Assembly (NCBI GenBank): GCA_902779075.1
Contig: CACZAK010000045.1
Location: forward strand, 1 to 48,038
Direction of reading: 5' to 3'
DNA length: 48,038 bases
Origin: an uncultured bacterium
GTDB taxonomy: Bacteria; Verrucomicrobiota; Kiritimatiellia; RFP12; UBA1067
Each line of letters opens with the position of its first letter. Position 1 is the stretch's first letter. The notes under the pieces were generated by a model. It saw only the letters and a program-made list of their open reading frames with translations. It was not told the DNA's origin and made no database searches. Shown piece after piece: positions 25,571-33,240 of the stretch. A program made the translations under genes and the position numbers.

Positions 25571-25646
25571 GCCAGGTTAGCACAGCTGGTAGTGCGGCTC
25601 ATTCGTAATGAGCAGGTCGGCGGTTCGAATCCGTTACCTGGCTCCA
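25571..25646 (+). tRNA. tRNA-Thr (CGT anticodon)
   Basis: A 7-bp acceptor stem GCCAGGT/ACCTGGC, D arm, anticodon stem GCTCA/TGAGC with loop TTCGTAA (anticodon CGT), T loop TTCGAAT, and an encoded CCA (25644-25646). Its 3' half from 25599 is one of the two 50-bp repeats flanking the integrated element, so integration restored an intact gene at this end. Confidence 0.95.
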
Positions 25647-25648
25647 CT
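25599..25648 (+). repeat. attL, 50-bp core within tRNA-Thr
   Basis: Identical over 50 bases to 36210-36259, running from the anticodon stem through CCA plus two bases. Flanks differ immediately on both sides. Confidence 0.95.
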
Positions 25649-25650
25649 AA

Positions 25651-25693
25651 AAAATGCGTTTCGCCCAATAAAATCAAGGGTCAAACGCATTTT
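25651..25693 (+). terminator. Terminator after tRNA-Thr, supplied by the element
   Basis: AAAATGCGTTT and AAACGCATTTT form an 11-bp stem with a loop of about 21 bases, followed by CTGTTTC. It is bidirectional in form and lies just inside the element, so the element provides the tRNA with a new 3' end. Confidence 0.6.
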
Positions 25694-25759
25694 CTGTTTC
25701 TAGGGGACATTCCCTAATCTCTCCTAAAATCCCCTAATAAGATGTGCAAAAGAGTAAGG

Positions 25760-25857
25760 AATCATCAAGGGTCGATTTTGTATGGAAAGCCCGTGAATAA
25801 AGGCGTTCCCCCTCTTCATGCCGCCCAAAGTACCCTTGATGATTGCCCTTGATGGTT
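25760..25857. repeat. Inverted ATCAAGGG motifs, candidate integrase arm sites
   Basis: AATCATCAAGGGT (25760-25772) is exactly inverted at 25832-25844, with a third copy GCCCTTGATGGTT at 25845-25857. Another AATCAAGGGT lies at about 25671. Related ATCAAGG/ATCAAGA motifs occur just inside the other end (36150-36175). Apart from these, 25694-25983 holds no gene that I can support. Confidence 0.45.
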
Positions 25858-25983
25858 CGTCTAGCCCCCCTCCGCCGCCACACAAACTCCCCTTGCCGAC
25901 TGCCTTTCACCTCTATAGCACATTTCTATCCCACACCCGGCTTCCACCTTCATCGCGGTACCATCCGAATCTGAAAATGGCTC

Positions 25984-26013
25984 TTGCCGTAAAAAACCGC
26001 AATGTGATATACT
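25984..26013 (+). promoter_or_regulatory. Toxin-antitoxin promoter (leaderless)
   Basis: TTGCCG (25984-25989), 18-base spacer, TATACT (26008-26013) with an extended TGA. The -10 ends 7 bases before ATG 26021, so the transcript should start at or next to the ATG. Confidence 0.65.
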
Positions 26014-26020
26014 GTGCGCC

Positions 26021-26215
26021 ATGGAAACCAAATCACCAGCAACAACGAGAGCCGCACATACGCCTTCCGTGCCGTACCTTGATGCGCAAGACATGGAATT
26101 GACGGTCAAGACCGTGCGCGGCATCGCAGACATTGATGCGGGGCGTTGCGCACCCGTCGCGGAAGTCCGTGCACGCATCCTCTCGCGCTATGAGCCATCA
26201 AGGGCCTGTGTGTGA
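26021..26215 (+). CDS. Putative antitoxin of a ParE/RelE-type pair
   Basis: 64 residues, followed by the toxin with a GTGA overlap. No clear ribbon-helix-helix or Phd fold is evident. The C-terminal half (GIADIDAGRCAPVAEVRARIL) resembles the toxin-wrapping segment often seen in ParD-like and related antitoxins. The role is inferred mainly from position. The start follows a strong extended -10 with no Shine-Dalgarno. It lies at the attL end of the element, where addiction modules would stabilise the island. Confidence 0.6.
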   Translation: METKSPATTRAAHTPSVPYLDAQDMELTVKTVRGIADIDAGRCAPVAEVRARILSRYEPSRACV

Positions 26216-26532
26216 GCTACCGTGTCGAAATAGCCGAATCGGCGGAACACGACATTGCCGAAGTCTCGGATGTCGTGGCGTTCGCCTATGGCGATCCGGT
26301 CGGTGCGTCCCGCCTTGCCGGTCGCATCTTTGGTGAAATCGAATCTCTTTCCGAAATGCCCGCCCGCTATCCGCTCTCGCGGAATCCCGCGCTAGCCGCT
26401 CTAGGATGTCGGCAATTTACAGTCGGTAACTTCAACGTCATCTATCGAATAGATGAGAGGGCGCAGACCGTTTACGTTGTCGCCGTCGCATACGGCAGAC
26501 GCCTGACAAACTTTGTCGCGGAACGCCTGTAA
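26212..26532 (+). CDS. ParE/RelE-superfamily toxin
   Basis: 106 residues from GTG 26212. Its pattern fits the ParE/RelE fold: YRVEIAESAEHDIAEV at the start, central helices with AGRIFGEIESLSEMPARYPLS, then the beta hairpins RQFTVGNFNVIYRID and VYVVAVAYGRR. ParE-type members poison gyrase; RelE-type members cut ribosome-bound mRNA. The sequence alone does not decide between them. The start overlaps the antitoxin stop, so translation is coupled. Confidence 0.82.
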   Translation: MSYRVEIAESAEHDIAEVSDVVAFAYGDPVGASRLAGRIFGEIESLSEMPARYPLSRNPALAALGCRQFTVGNFNVIYRIDERAQTVYVVAVAYGRRLTNFVAERL

Positions 26533-26646
26533 CAGGGCATGATTAGCGAGTGCATTGCGCGGTCACCCACGCGACATGCCGTCTATTCGTGTTTTGTTAC
26601 AAGGCACCTGGTTGTGCCTCAACGTGTCTGCGGGCGGACGCTCTCG

Positions 26647-27561
26647 CTATTTGGCAAACCCTTGAACAGGACGAATGGTCTCACCATAGAAGCGGTGTCC
26701 ACCTAGATAGCCTGATTCGTGGCCGTTCGAATCAAAGTAGAGATTCCACGAGACGCTGAAGGCGGTGCTTCCCGAATACGGAATGGACGACCAGTATTTG
26801 CCACTCAAATCGACAGCGACGAGCGAAGTCTTGAGGCCACGACCGGCGGCAGGGAGAAAGATACTGGCGGAAGCATAATCCCCTCTACCCCGAACAATGC
26901 ATCCGTCCACGCCATTCATTCTCGTCAAAGTCCAGTCGCAATTGTCGCAGAGATCGTCCAGTTCTCTCATCGTCGGCATGCGCCATCCCCCGCCCCACTG
27001 CACATGCGCCGCGTCATGCTCGGGGGCAAGGATGTTGTCTGACGTAATCCACCCCTCACGCAGTAGGGCGGACTGATCCTTATTGAATGTCGGAGTGTTT
27101 TCCTCTCCAAACGAGAAGCCAGAAGACGAATTATCACTCGCAACCCAAACTCCGTTCTTATACTTGTAGCCAACTGTGTCACCGTACCAAAAATAGTACC
27201 CGTAATCCCACGGAGTTTCCGCGCCGATGTTCCTGTCAGCCCAGTACGGGCCATTCTTCCAAAGCTGGACTCCTCTAAAAGTATTGTCAATGATAATTCC
27301 TGAACGCCCTCTTGTCCTTTGAGATAGAAAAAATAATACAGCACCAAGAATGACAATGAATAACAAAACCGTACCAATGATCTTCGATGTCTTGTGGCTA
27401 TGACGTTTCTTAGAAACGTTTTTTCTCGACCCCTGTTGTTGTAAAGACCGTGGGCTTGGAATCCTAAAATCTTTACCACAGTTTGAACACTCTCCGACCA
27501 TGCCGCCGTATTCTTCAGGAACCGCCTCACTGTAATGACAAAATGGACACTGGACTATCAT
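26647..27561 (-). CDS. Zinc ribbon / TM / Fib-succ-major-type lectin-fold protein
   Basis: 304 residues from ATG 27561 with GGAGG upstream. Residues about 1-35 are a zinc ribbon (CPFCHY ... CSNCGKDF, two CxxC pairs). A basic linker and one membrane helix (IIGTVLLFIVILGAVLFFLS) follow. The large C-terminal domain resembles the Fibrobacter-succinogenes major paralogous domain, a C-type-lectin-like fold (WADRNIGAETPWDYGYYFWYG, GGGWRMPTMRELDDLC, GKYWSS, ETIRPVQG). The zinc ribbon would face the cytoplasm and the lectin-fold part the periplasm or exterior. The N-terminal about 80 residues are nearly identical to the neighbouring gene at 27776, but the C-terminal domain is a different family. Function unknown; ligand sensing or binding is likely. 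Confidence 0.75.
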   Translation of the reverse strand: MIVQCPFCHYSEAVPEEYGGMVGECSNCGKDFRIPSPRSLQQQGSRKNVSKKRHSHKTSKIIGTVLLFIVILGAVLFFLSQRTRGRSGIIIDNTFRGVQLWKNGPYWADRNIGAETPWDYGYYFWYGDTVGYKYKNGVWVASDNSSSGFSFGEENTPTFNKDQSALLREGWITSDNILAPEHDAAHVQWGGGWRMPTMRELDDLCDNCDWTLTRMNGVDGCIVRGRGDYASASIFLPAAGRGLKTSLVAVDLSGKYWSSIPYSGSTAFSVSWNLYFDSNGHESGYLGGHRFYGETIRPVQGFAK

Positions 27562-27620
27562 TATGCAACCTCCTTTTCCGCTCCATTGTTTTACCAAGGC
27601 CGCCCCACCCTAGTGCAGAA
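27368..27620 (-). repeat. Duplicated 5' module, copy 1
   Basis: About 253 bp covering the region upstream of the start and the codons for the zinc ribbon, linker and part of the membrane helix. It is nearly identical to 28527-28782. It contains the palindrome ACGTTTCT-T-AGAAACGT. Confidence 0.85.
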
Positions 27621-27775
27621 TTGTAGTAATTCGCGTGTCTCGCGCTCCTCATGCACCTCGCATACGCCGCCCTAACCATCCATGCAGGTGCAGTTCTCCG
27701 CCATTCAAAACTATTTTGCGTACCATTGGCTCCAAACATAAGATACCTCGCTGCCACACTTGTTATACAGTAAAT

Positions 27776-28723
27776 TCATTCAAGGTTGAACCATTCACGA
27801 ATCTTGGCGAGCAAATCAAATGGCTCCCTGACAAGTCGAAGCCCTTCGACAAAACCATGTTCTTCAGTCCAGTGACACTCCGCCCGACTGGATGAAGTAC
27901 AGTCTTCAGCTTTGGCACCCCAATTTCCCCCACGCCATGCATACGAATTATTACGCCACGCATACGAATCATCCGCGAACGAATCATGCTGTTTCTTGAG
28001 ACGCCACCGCTTAGGATCAAAATCTGATTTCAACGAACACAATTCCATCGCATTGCCGTGCATATCAAAAAAGCCCCAGTCATTAGGCTTTTTCGAACCA
28101 ACTGGTGACGGCCCGTCAATGCGATTGTAAATCCCCATGTCATCGATTCTTCCCGTTCCGCCAAAATTTCCATGTTTCCCCGCACGACATGCAAATTCCC
28201 ACTCTTTCTCCGTTGGCAAACGAACCGAGCCGTCTCCCAAAAACATATTAACCCTTTGAATGAATTCCTGACAGTCCTTCCAACTAGCATTTACGACAGG
28301 AATATCTGGCCCCTTGGAAAACTCGCTCGGATTTCTGCCCATCACACTCATCCATTGCGCTTGCGTTACCTCATACTTCCCCATCCAGAATCCTTTAGAC
28401 AGGATCCCTTGTGAAACATAGATCATCTCCATCGGCACTCCTCCTGGAAGGGTTATCACCGTAGTCCTTCCTGTGCGGTGTGCCATGAACCACCAGACTA
28501 TAGCAATAATGAAAGACAGCAGGAATACCGTACCAATGAACTTCAATGTCTTGTGGCTGTGACGTTTCTTAGAAACGTTTTTTCTCGACTCCTGTTGTTG
28601 TTGTAAAGGCCGTGGGCTTGGAATCCTAAAATCTTTACCACAGTTTGAACACTCTCCAACCTTACCGGCGTATTCTTCAGGAACCGCCTCTCTGTAATGA
28701 CAAAATGGACACTGGACTATCAT
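27776..28723 (-). CDS. Zinc ribbon / TM / FGE-sulfatase-fold protein
   Basis: 315 residues from ATG 28723 with GGAGG upstream. It has the same zinc ribbon, basic linker and membrane-helix module as the gene at 26647. The rest is an FGE-sulfatase (SUMF1) domain: PGGVPMEMIYV, GKYEVTQAQWMSVMGRNPSEF, PVVNASWKDCQEFIQRVN, VRLPTEKEWEFACRAG, WGFFDMHGNAMELC, and RGGNWG ending GLRLVREP. The classic formylglycine-generating Cys motif is not evident, so it is probably a binding or pseudo-enzyme member. It follows the same orientation as its neighbour and lies in the element cargo zone. Confidence 0.8.
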   Translation of the reverse strand: MIVQCPFCHYREAVPEEYAGKVGECSNCGKDFRIPSPRPLQQQQESRKNVSKKRHSHKTLKFIGTVFLLSFIIAIVWWFMAHRTGRTTVITLPGGVPMEMIYVSQGILSKGFWMGKYEVTQAQWMSVMGRNPSEFSKGPDIPVVNASWKDCQEFIQRVNMFLGDGSVRLPTEKEWEFACRAGKHGNFGGTGRIDDMGIYNRIDGPSPVGSKKPNDWGFFDMHGNAMELCSLKSDFDPKRWRLKKQHDSFADDSYAWRNNSYAWRGGNWGAKAEDCTSSSRAECHWTEEHGFVEGLRLVREPFDLLAKIREWFNLE

Positions 28724-28782
28724 TATGCAACCTCCTTTTCCGCTCCATTGTTTTACCAAGGCCGCCCCACTCTGGTGCGGAA
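28527..28782 (-). repeat. Duplicated 5' module, copy 2
   Basis: About 256 bp matching 27368-27620. The length difference is one codon of a Gln run. Beyond these limits the two genes show no nucleotide similarity that I can see. Confidence 0.85.
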
Positions 28783-29478
28783 AAGAAGAGTGGCGTGCCT
28801 TACATTCTCACGTCTGATACAAGGCATCGCCAAACGCCCACGACAAAACGTGATCAGAAGACACGCCACGTGGGACTTGCCCACGTCGCGCAACTTCATA
28901 TCTCGCTTTGTCTTTACTTTGGCGAAGTTTTGTATCAAGCGACAATACGCTGTTGCGTACGTTGCCGGGATCCTTTCGGGATTTCCCAGCTCCTCGACTC
29001 TCGGCAAGGCATTTGGAATGCTTACCCTGCCTAGTTCCGAGGTTCTGGCCTCCGTTCCGGCGGCGTGTTCAACGAACACCCCTTTGAGAACTTAAGCCCA
29101 AGGGCGAGCGCAATGTGCCGCCCGCCAATGTCAAAGACCAACTACTGCAAGCCCCTTGTATGACTTGCCAAAAAAAGTATATTCTTTTCCTTCGCCGATT
29201 ACAAGTGGGAAGTTAAGGAAACTACACCGTCAAACTTCTGACGTACTTTCTATTTGACGAACTAGGCGAAATACGACATCAAGATTCTTACTTTCGTCGT
29301 TGTTTTCCAGAACTCTTTTTTTGGAGGAAAATAGGTTAGGTGTGAGCTCGCGCGCGCGCACGTAGTTATCTGCAAATTACATTGATACTCAACGGGTCAA
29401 GTTCCACTATTCCATCGCGCGCTACACGTGCACACGCTACATGTGTGTGCGCGCGCCTAACTGTGCAGGGGAGTTTCG
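28783..29478. other. Long stretch without a supported gene
   Basis: ORFs of about 108-132 codons exist on both strands at 28645-29095, but none has a ribosome-binding site or a recognisable fold. The minus-strand one reads like low-complexity Arg-rich shadow sequence. The stretch 29100-29478 is AT-rich with alternating CG/TG runs near 29345-29455 (for example CGCGCGCGCAC). It may hold the regulatory region of the lectin-fold genes. Confidence 0.5.
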
Positions 29479-29940
29479 CTATGGCCGCACAGTGACGGGA
29501 TTGCGTAGCCTCTCGCGGACAAAGTATCGCGCCCAATCAAGTAGCCGTGCCGAGCCTTCGCATGGATTGAGGGCAAAGACGAACGGTACATTGTATCTGA
29601 CTTCAAATGCGGCGATTGACGCAATCACGGACCTGGGGCTTGCCCTGCTATGAGCATACTCCCCACGAGCAACAGCTTCATACTGGGATGTGACAAGGAC
29701 ACGGCGAAAGGCGATTGACCTCATACGCTCTAGTTCCCTCTCAAACCGTGTGCGGCCATGTATGATGGTATTCACAAGGCCGGGAAGGCTCTTGCGCTCC
29801 ACGGTGAATGAATCCTCGTACCCCAGTACGGAATAATCCCCCGTTCTCAAAGTGCCCCGAATGGTTGGAACGGTAGGCGGAAAGACAAACGGAGTCTGCT
29901 CTCTGGTGTCGATTACGATAGCGGTAGGGGCATGTGTCAT
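29479..29940 (-). CDS. ERCC4-domain nuclease
   Basis: 153 residues from ATG 29940, overlapping the primase stop as ATGA. The N-terminal half holds the ERCC4 active site: VIDTREQTPF, then GDYSVLGYEDSFTVERKSL, matching the GDx(n)ERKxxxD family pattern with Leu-Pro-Gly after ERKS. RTRFERELERM follows. ERCC4 nucleases of this size occur in phages and islands and cut branched or flap DNA. Its coupling to the primase suggests a role in element replication or recombination. Confidence 0.85.
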   Translation of the reverse strand: MTHAPTAIVIDTREQTPFVFPPTVPTIRGTLRTGDYSVLGYEDSFTVERKSLPGLVNTIIHGRTRFERELERMRSIAFRRVLVTSQYEAVARGEYAHSRASPRSVIASIAAFEVRYNVPFVFALNPCEGSARLLDWARYFVRERLRNPVTVRP

Positions 29941-31037
29941 GGGTGGGGTTCTCGGTTCGCCGGGGGGAGTTTCAGATTCGGTGTTGTGTCGTGTTCGTGT
30001 ATCGTCTGCTCGTCCGCCTGTGGCCTATCCACTTCGGACGGACAGGATAGATATAACAACCGCTGCACCCTACCCGTGTCGGCTCGAACACACCCAGCAA
30101 AGCGAGCCCCTACTATCGGCAGAGCGAGGGATTGCACATCCAGCCGCATTGACGGATTCGGGGATGTGGCGAACGCCCGCCGCACAAGGTTCACGGCCTT
30201 GTCAAACTCCGTGTGGCTTGCGCAGTCTACACGGACAACGCCGTGAACAGACTTCCCGCCCGAATAGACGAGCGCGACAACGGGCAAGCGGCAGAGCGTG
30301 ATTGCGCCATACCAAAACGCACACTGATCGGGAAGGGGCATCTGGTCAAACTCCATCAGTACATGTGGGAATGTGGCAACGGTCGCAACCGTGGCAAGGT
30401 GTGGCTTGCCGTCCTCGCGCTCTTCGCTCTTGCCCGTAAACGGATTCACCTTCACCAGTTCCCCCGCCCTTGCAAGACGAGTGCCGTCCGCAAGCCATTC
30501 GGTCACTGGCATGAAATCATACCCAACATGCGGAACCCATGCGCCCGAATGTGGCATGATTCCCACGGGCAGGGTGCGCAGATGGGGATGGTCGAACATG
30601 GCGGCAAGTTGCGCCTGCCGTTGTTCCTCTGCGTCCATGTGGCGCACGTCCACGGGCGAGAGGGACTTGAGCGCGATAGACGAGGTACACCGTTCGCGCC
30701 GACCCTTGTCCACACAATCTTCTACCGTCCGCGAGGGCGGCGGAGGCTTCACGGTCGGCTTGTGGCGACATACGTACCGCGCCCCCCTGCCACCGTGCGC
30801 AGCGTTCCATGCGGCCACCTTCGCACCAGCGGTTGCCATGCCACGCCGTATGTCCGCATCCCGCGAGGTCACACCCCGTGCCCGTGCGTCCGTGATCACG
30901 TCATCGGCAGACATATCCGCCGCCGCTCCCCAAAAGGTCAGAGATTTCAGCCCGTCCCACGTTGCCCCCTTATGGAAGGTTGCGAGAGCTTCGCGGTATC
31001 GATCTGCCGCACGCTGTCTGCATGAGTTGTTTTCCAT
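29937..31037 (-). CDS. Primase-like replication protein (AEP type)
   Basis: 366 residues from ATG 31037; AGAAGGGA lies upstream. The C-terminal half carries the archaeo-eukaryotic primase signature: LMEFDQMPLPDQCAFWYG (acidic metal site) and VALVYSGGKSVHGVVRVD (the SGGKSxH histidine motif), then SMRLDVQSLALPIVGARF. The N-terminal half is less conserved and includes a basic segment that may bind DNA. It would prime replication of the excised element together with the RepA-like ATPase next door. It overlaps the ERCC4 gene by 4 bp. Confidence 0.8.
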   Translation of the reverse strand: MENNSCRQRAADRYREALATFHKGATWDGLKSLTFWGAAADMSADDVITDARARGVTSRDADIRRGMATAGAKVAAWNAAHGGRGARYVCRHKPTVKPPPPSRTVEDCVDKGRRERCTSSIALKSLSPVDVRHMDAEEQRQAQLAAMFDHPHLRTLPVGIMPHSGAWVPHVGYDFMPVTEWLADGTRLARAGELVKVNPFTGKSEEREDGKPHLATVATVATFPHVLMEFDQMPLPDQCAFWYGAITLCRLPVVALVYSGGKSVHGVVRVDCASHTEFDKAVNLVRRAFATSPNPSMRLDVQSLALPIVGARFAGCVRADTGRVQRLLYLSCPSEVDRPQADEQTIHEHDTTPNLKLPPANREPHP

Positions 31038-31070
31038 CAGTTTTCGTCCCTTCTCAAATATAGCATTCCA

Positions 31071-31190
31071 AAGCCTTACAGAGTTTCCATCCACGCCCCT
31101 TAAAGGGGGGCGTGTGGAAAGCCTGTTAGACTAAGGCTTTACAGAGTTTCCGCAATCTCGTTTTGGAAAGTCTGGAATGTCTGTAAAGTC
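31071..31190. other. Candidate replication origin with three iterons
   Basis: Two direct copies of about 18 bp built on TTACAGAGTTTCC lie at 31071-31088 and 31133-31151. A degenerate inverted copy lies at 31174-31190. Between the direct copies is a hairpin with CACGCCCC against GGGGCGTG (about 31091-31115). The block separates the primase gene from the ATPase gene, the usual place for a satellite origin. Confidence 0.5.
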
Positions 31191-32362
31191 TATGCGCCGA
31201 ATGATTCACGGTAGGCCGCTATCCTTTCGGGCGTAGATACGAACGTTGAGCCGTGATAGCGCTTCTTTACCGTCCCGTCTGGCTTACGTTCAAGTTCTGG
31301 AGTTTCGGCAAGAGTACCACGTTCGATGAGCGCGCGTAACAGTTCGTCGGATTGATGATACCCGATTGCCCCTTCGGGCTTCTTTGCCAGTTCGCTCTTG
31401 AACGCCTTTTTGCCGAGCAGATTCTCGCCCGCCGCTTCCGCAACGGCAAGGGCGGCAGACTTGTAGGCCGTTTCCATGTCGGCGTTCTTCTGCGCACGTT
31501 CGGCTGGGGTCATACTCTGCGGTTTCTTGCCGTGCGCCACCCCTGCGGGTATGTGCGGGTCGAGAGTGAATGTCTGCGTTGCGCCGTCGAACAACGCCGC
31601 GAACGGCGGAATTGGTGCGCTGTTACGATGTATCGTCTCCACAGTCACGGCATTGTCGGCGTACCCGTTCGGCGAGAGCAGTATCGTACAATCATCGTCC
31701 GCCATCGCGGCATAACTGCCTGCGCCACGATCAACGGGTGCTTTACTCAAAACATCACCTTTCGGGTCATGCCCGACAAGCAAGACAGCGCACACGCCAG
31801 CAAGCGCGGCGCGGAAGTCGAGCAGGGCACGCAATCCCGCCGCGCTGTTCTCGTCCTCGTTCCCTTGCATGAGCTTATAGCGCGGGTCAATGATCGCGAG
31901 GTCTACACCGTAATCACGGAGTTGCCTCGTTAGCGCGTTATCAGATACCTTGTTTCCGTTCTCGTTCTCAAACATGGCTCGCAGCTCGCCCCCACGTCCG
32001 CGAAGGTTGTAAACGAGAAAGTGCCCGCTTGCGAGTTTCAGACCGAGCGCACCCGTCTGTGCCCCCATTCGTTCCTGTAAAAAGTACGGCATGAGTTCGA
32101 GGTTGAAATATGCAACACGACACGGGCGTACTGGTGTGGGGAATCCGAGAAACTTCATGCCGCACGCAACGGACAAGCCGAGTTGGATCGCAAAGAATGA
32201 CTTGCGGGATTTTGACTTGCCGAATAGTGCGCCCTGGTAGTGCTTCGCCATTAAGCCCGGTATTATCCATTCAGGTGGGGCTATCTTCTCCGTGAGAAAA
32301 GCCGCGCCGTCCACGGGCACGAGTGCTGGCGGTGTTTCAATCCGTTCGATGAGCTCATTCAT
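31190..32362 (-). CDS. RepA-like AAA/RecA-fold ATPase (replicative helicase type)
   Basis: 390 residues from ATG 32362, overlapping the upstream stop (ATGA). Walker A is FGKSKSRKSFFA near residues 47-58. A Walker B-like DLAIIDPRYKLMQG and LLVGHDPKGD (sensor) follow. The order matches the RepA/KaiC-like hexameric ATPases that serve as helicases in small plasmids and satellites. The C-terminal about 110 residues include a winged-helix-like part (GYHQSDELLRALIERGTLAETPELE). It is the natural partner of the primase and the origin repeats at its 3' end. Confidence 0.8.
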   Translation of the reverse strand: MNELIERIETPPALVPVDGAAFLTEKIAPPEWIIPGLMAKHYQGALFGKSKSRKSFFAIQLGLSVACGMKFLGFPTPVRPCRVAYFNLELMPYFLQERMGAQTGALGLKLASGHFLVYNLRGRGGELRAMFENENGNKVSDNALTRQLRDYGVDLAIIDPRYKLMQGNEDENSAAGLRALLDFRAALAGVCAVLLVGHDPKGDVLSKAPVDRGAGSYAAMADDDCTILLSPNGYADNAVTVETIHRNSAPIPPFAALFDGATQTFTLDPHIPAGVAHGKKPQSMTPAERAQKNADMETAYKSAALAVAEAAGENLLGKKAFKSELAKKPEGAIGYHQSDELLRALIERGTLAETPELERKPDGTVKKRYHGSTFVSTPERIAAYRESFGA

Positions 32363-32544
32363 GCCACACCCCCATTCCGTACCGTGCTAACATTCCTGTG
32401 ATTCAGGCAGTCACGGCAGATGCCGCAGTTGCGCCCGTACACCGTACACCCGCACACCCGGCAACGCCGCCGAGCCACGCCGTCCATGCCGTGAGCGATG
32501 CGCCCCTTGTGCGGGGAAGGATTCTCGATCACAAGCCGAGCCAT
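32359..32544 (-). CDS. Small zinc-finger protein
   Basis: 61 residues from ATG 32544, which overlaps the previous stop (TGATG), with GGAGG 7 bases upstream. Four Cys plus one more (CRVCGCTVYGRNCGICRDC) form one or two treble-clef or ribbon fingers. Flanked and overlapped on both sides, it is firmly part of the replication operon. It may bind DNA or the ATPase; its role is unknown. Confidence 0.7.
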   Translation of the reverse strand: MARLVIENPSPHKGRIAHGMDGVARRRCRVCGCTVYGRNCGICRDCLNHRNVSTVRNGGVA

Positions 32545-32870
32545 CACGCCACCTCCTTCCCGTTCGCCTTCCCCGAGAGCAAGGCCGCAACACTCTCACC
32601 GGTGTAGGCCTGTGCGCGCTTTCCACCCGCCCCCGAATAGATAGGAACGAGCAACCCGCGCCGTGAGTAGGCCGTGATGGTCTTACGGTTCACACCCATG
32701 AGCAGAGCGACCTGTTCACGGGTGTACGCGCGGGGCGGCGGCTCACCGCATATTCCCTTTGTCCCTGTGCCGTTGAGGTCGGCGGCAATGCCTTTCCTTT
32801 GATCGTCGCTAACGGACGGGTCTGCGGCAAGTGCCGCATTGATGATAGCGATCGTAGACTTCATGGCCAT
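32544..32870 (-). CDS. HTH protein, excisionase/AlpA-like
   Basis: 108 residues from ATG 32870 (ATG 32864 possible), with GGGGGG upstream. The C-terminal half is a winged HTH of MerR/HTH_17 type: AYTREQVALLMGVNRKTITAYSRRGLLVPI, then GKRAQAYTGESVAALL. Proteins of this type control excision or expression in integrative elements. It is the first gene of the HTH/zinc/ATPase/primase/nuclease operon and so the likely switch for element replication. Confidence 0.8.
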   Translation of the reverse strand: MAMKSTIAIINAALAADPSVSDDQRKGIAADLNGTGTKGICGEPPPRAYTREQVALLMGVNRKTITAYSRRGLLVPIYSGAGGKRAQAYTGESVAALLSGKANGKEVA

Positions 32871-33157
32871 CAGTACGCCCCCCTTCGTGTCGCATTATTG
32901 GCGGACTGTAGCCACATGCGATTCAAGCCATCAAAGGGTATGGATCCAAATCGTCCTCTATTTTTTCCGATAATTCTTTTTTCACCCATAGGGTATTTCC
33001 TTGTGCCGCGTCTCGCCTCGGCGTGCGGACATCCGGGCGGTAACGGTTAGTGGCGGCACTTACCGCGCACTGTTGTCACCTGATATCCCAAAAGCGGCTT
33101 TAATTATCTTGGGGGTTTTCAAGGGGAATAAACAAGTGTTCCCCTTAAAAAATCAAT

Positions 33158-33199
33158 GCCCCCTAACTCCATAAAGGGTTAGAGGGCGTTTTCTTTTTT
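33158..33199. terminator. Bidirectional intrinsic terminator
   Basis: GCCCCCTAAC and GTTAGAGGGC form a stem with T-rich tails on both strands (33188-33199 on plus; 33143-33157 on minus). A second stem AAGGGGAA/TTCCCCTT lies at 33121-33146. It ends the minus-strand gene at 33241. The rest of 32871-33240 shows no gene; it should hold the promoter of the HTH operon. Confidence 0.75.
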
Positions 33200-33240
33200 G
33201 GGGATTGTGCTTGACGGCACCCCCGCAAGGGCACAAGGTT

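Noticed and set aside
26647..28782. Diversity-generating retroelement
   Set aside because: The lectin-fold domains are suggestive, but there is no reverse transcriptase in the element and no template-variable repeat pair with adenine-specific changes. The shared part is the N-terminal module, not the variable end.
28645..29095. ORFs of 108-132 codons on both strands
   Set aside because: No ribosome-binding site, no known fold, mutually overlapping frames; kept as an unassigned stretch.
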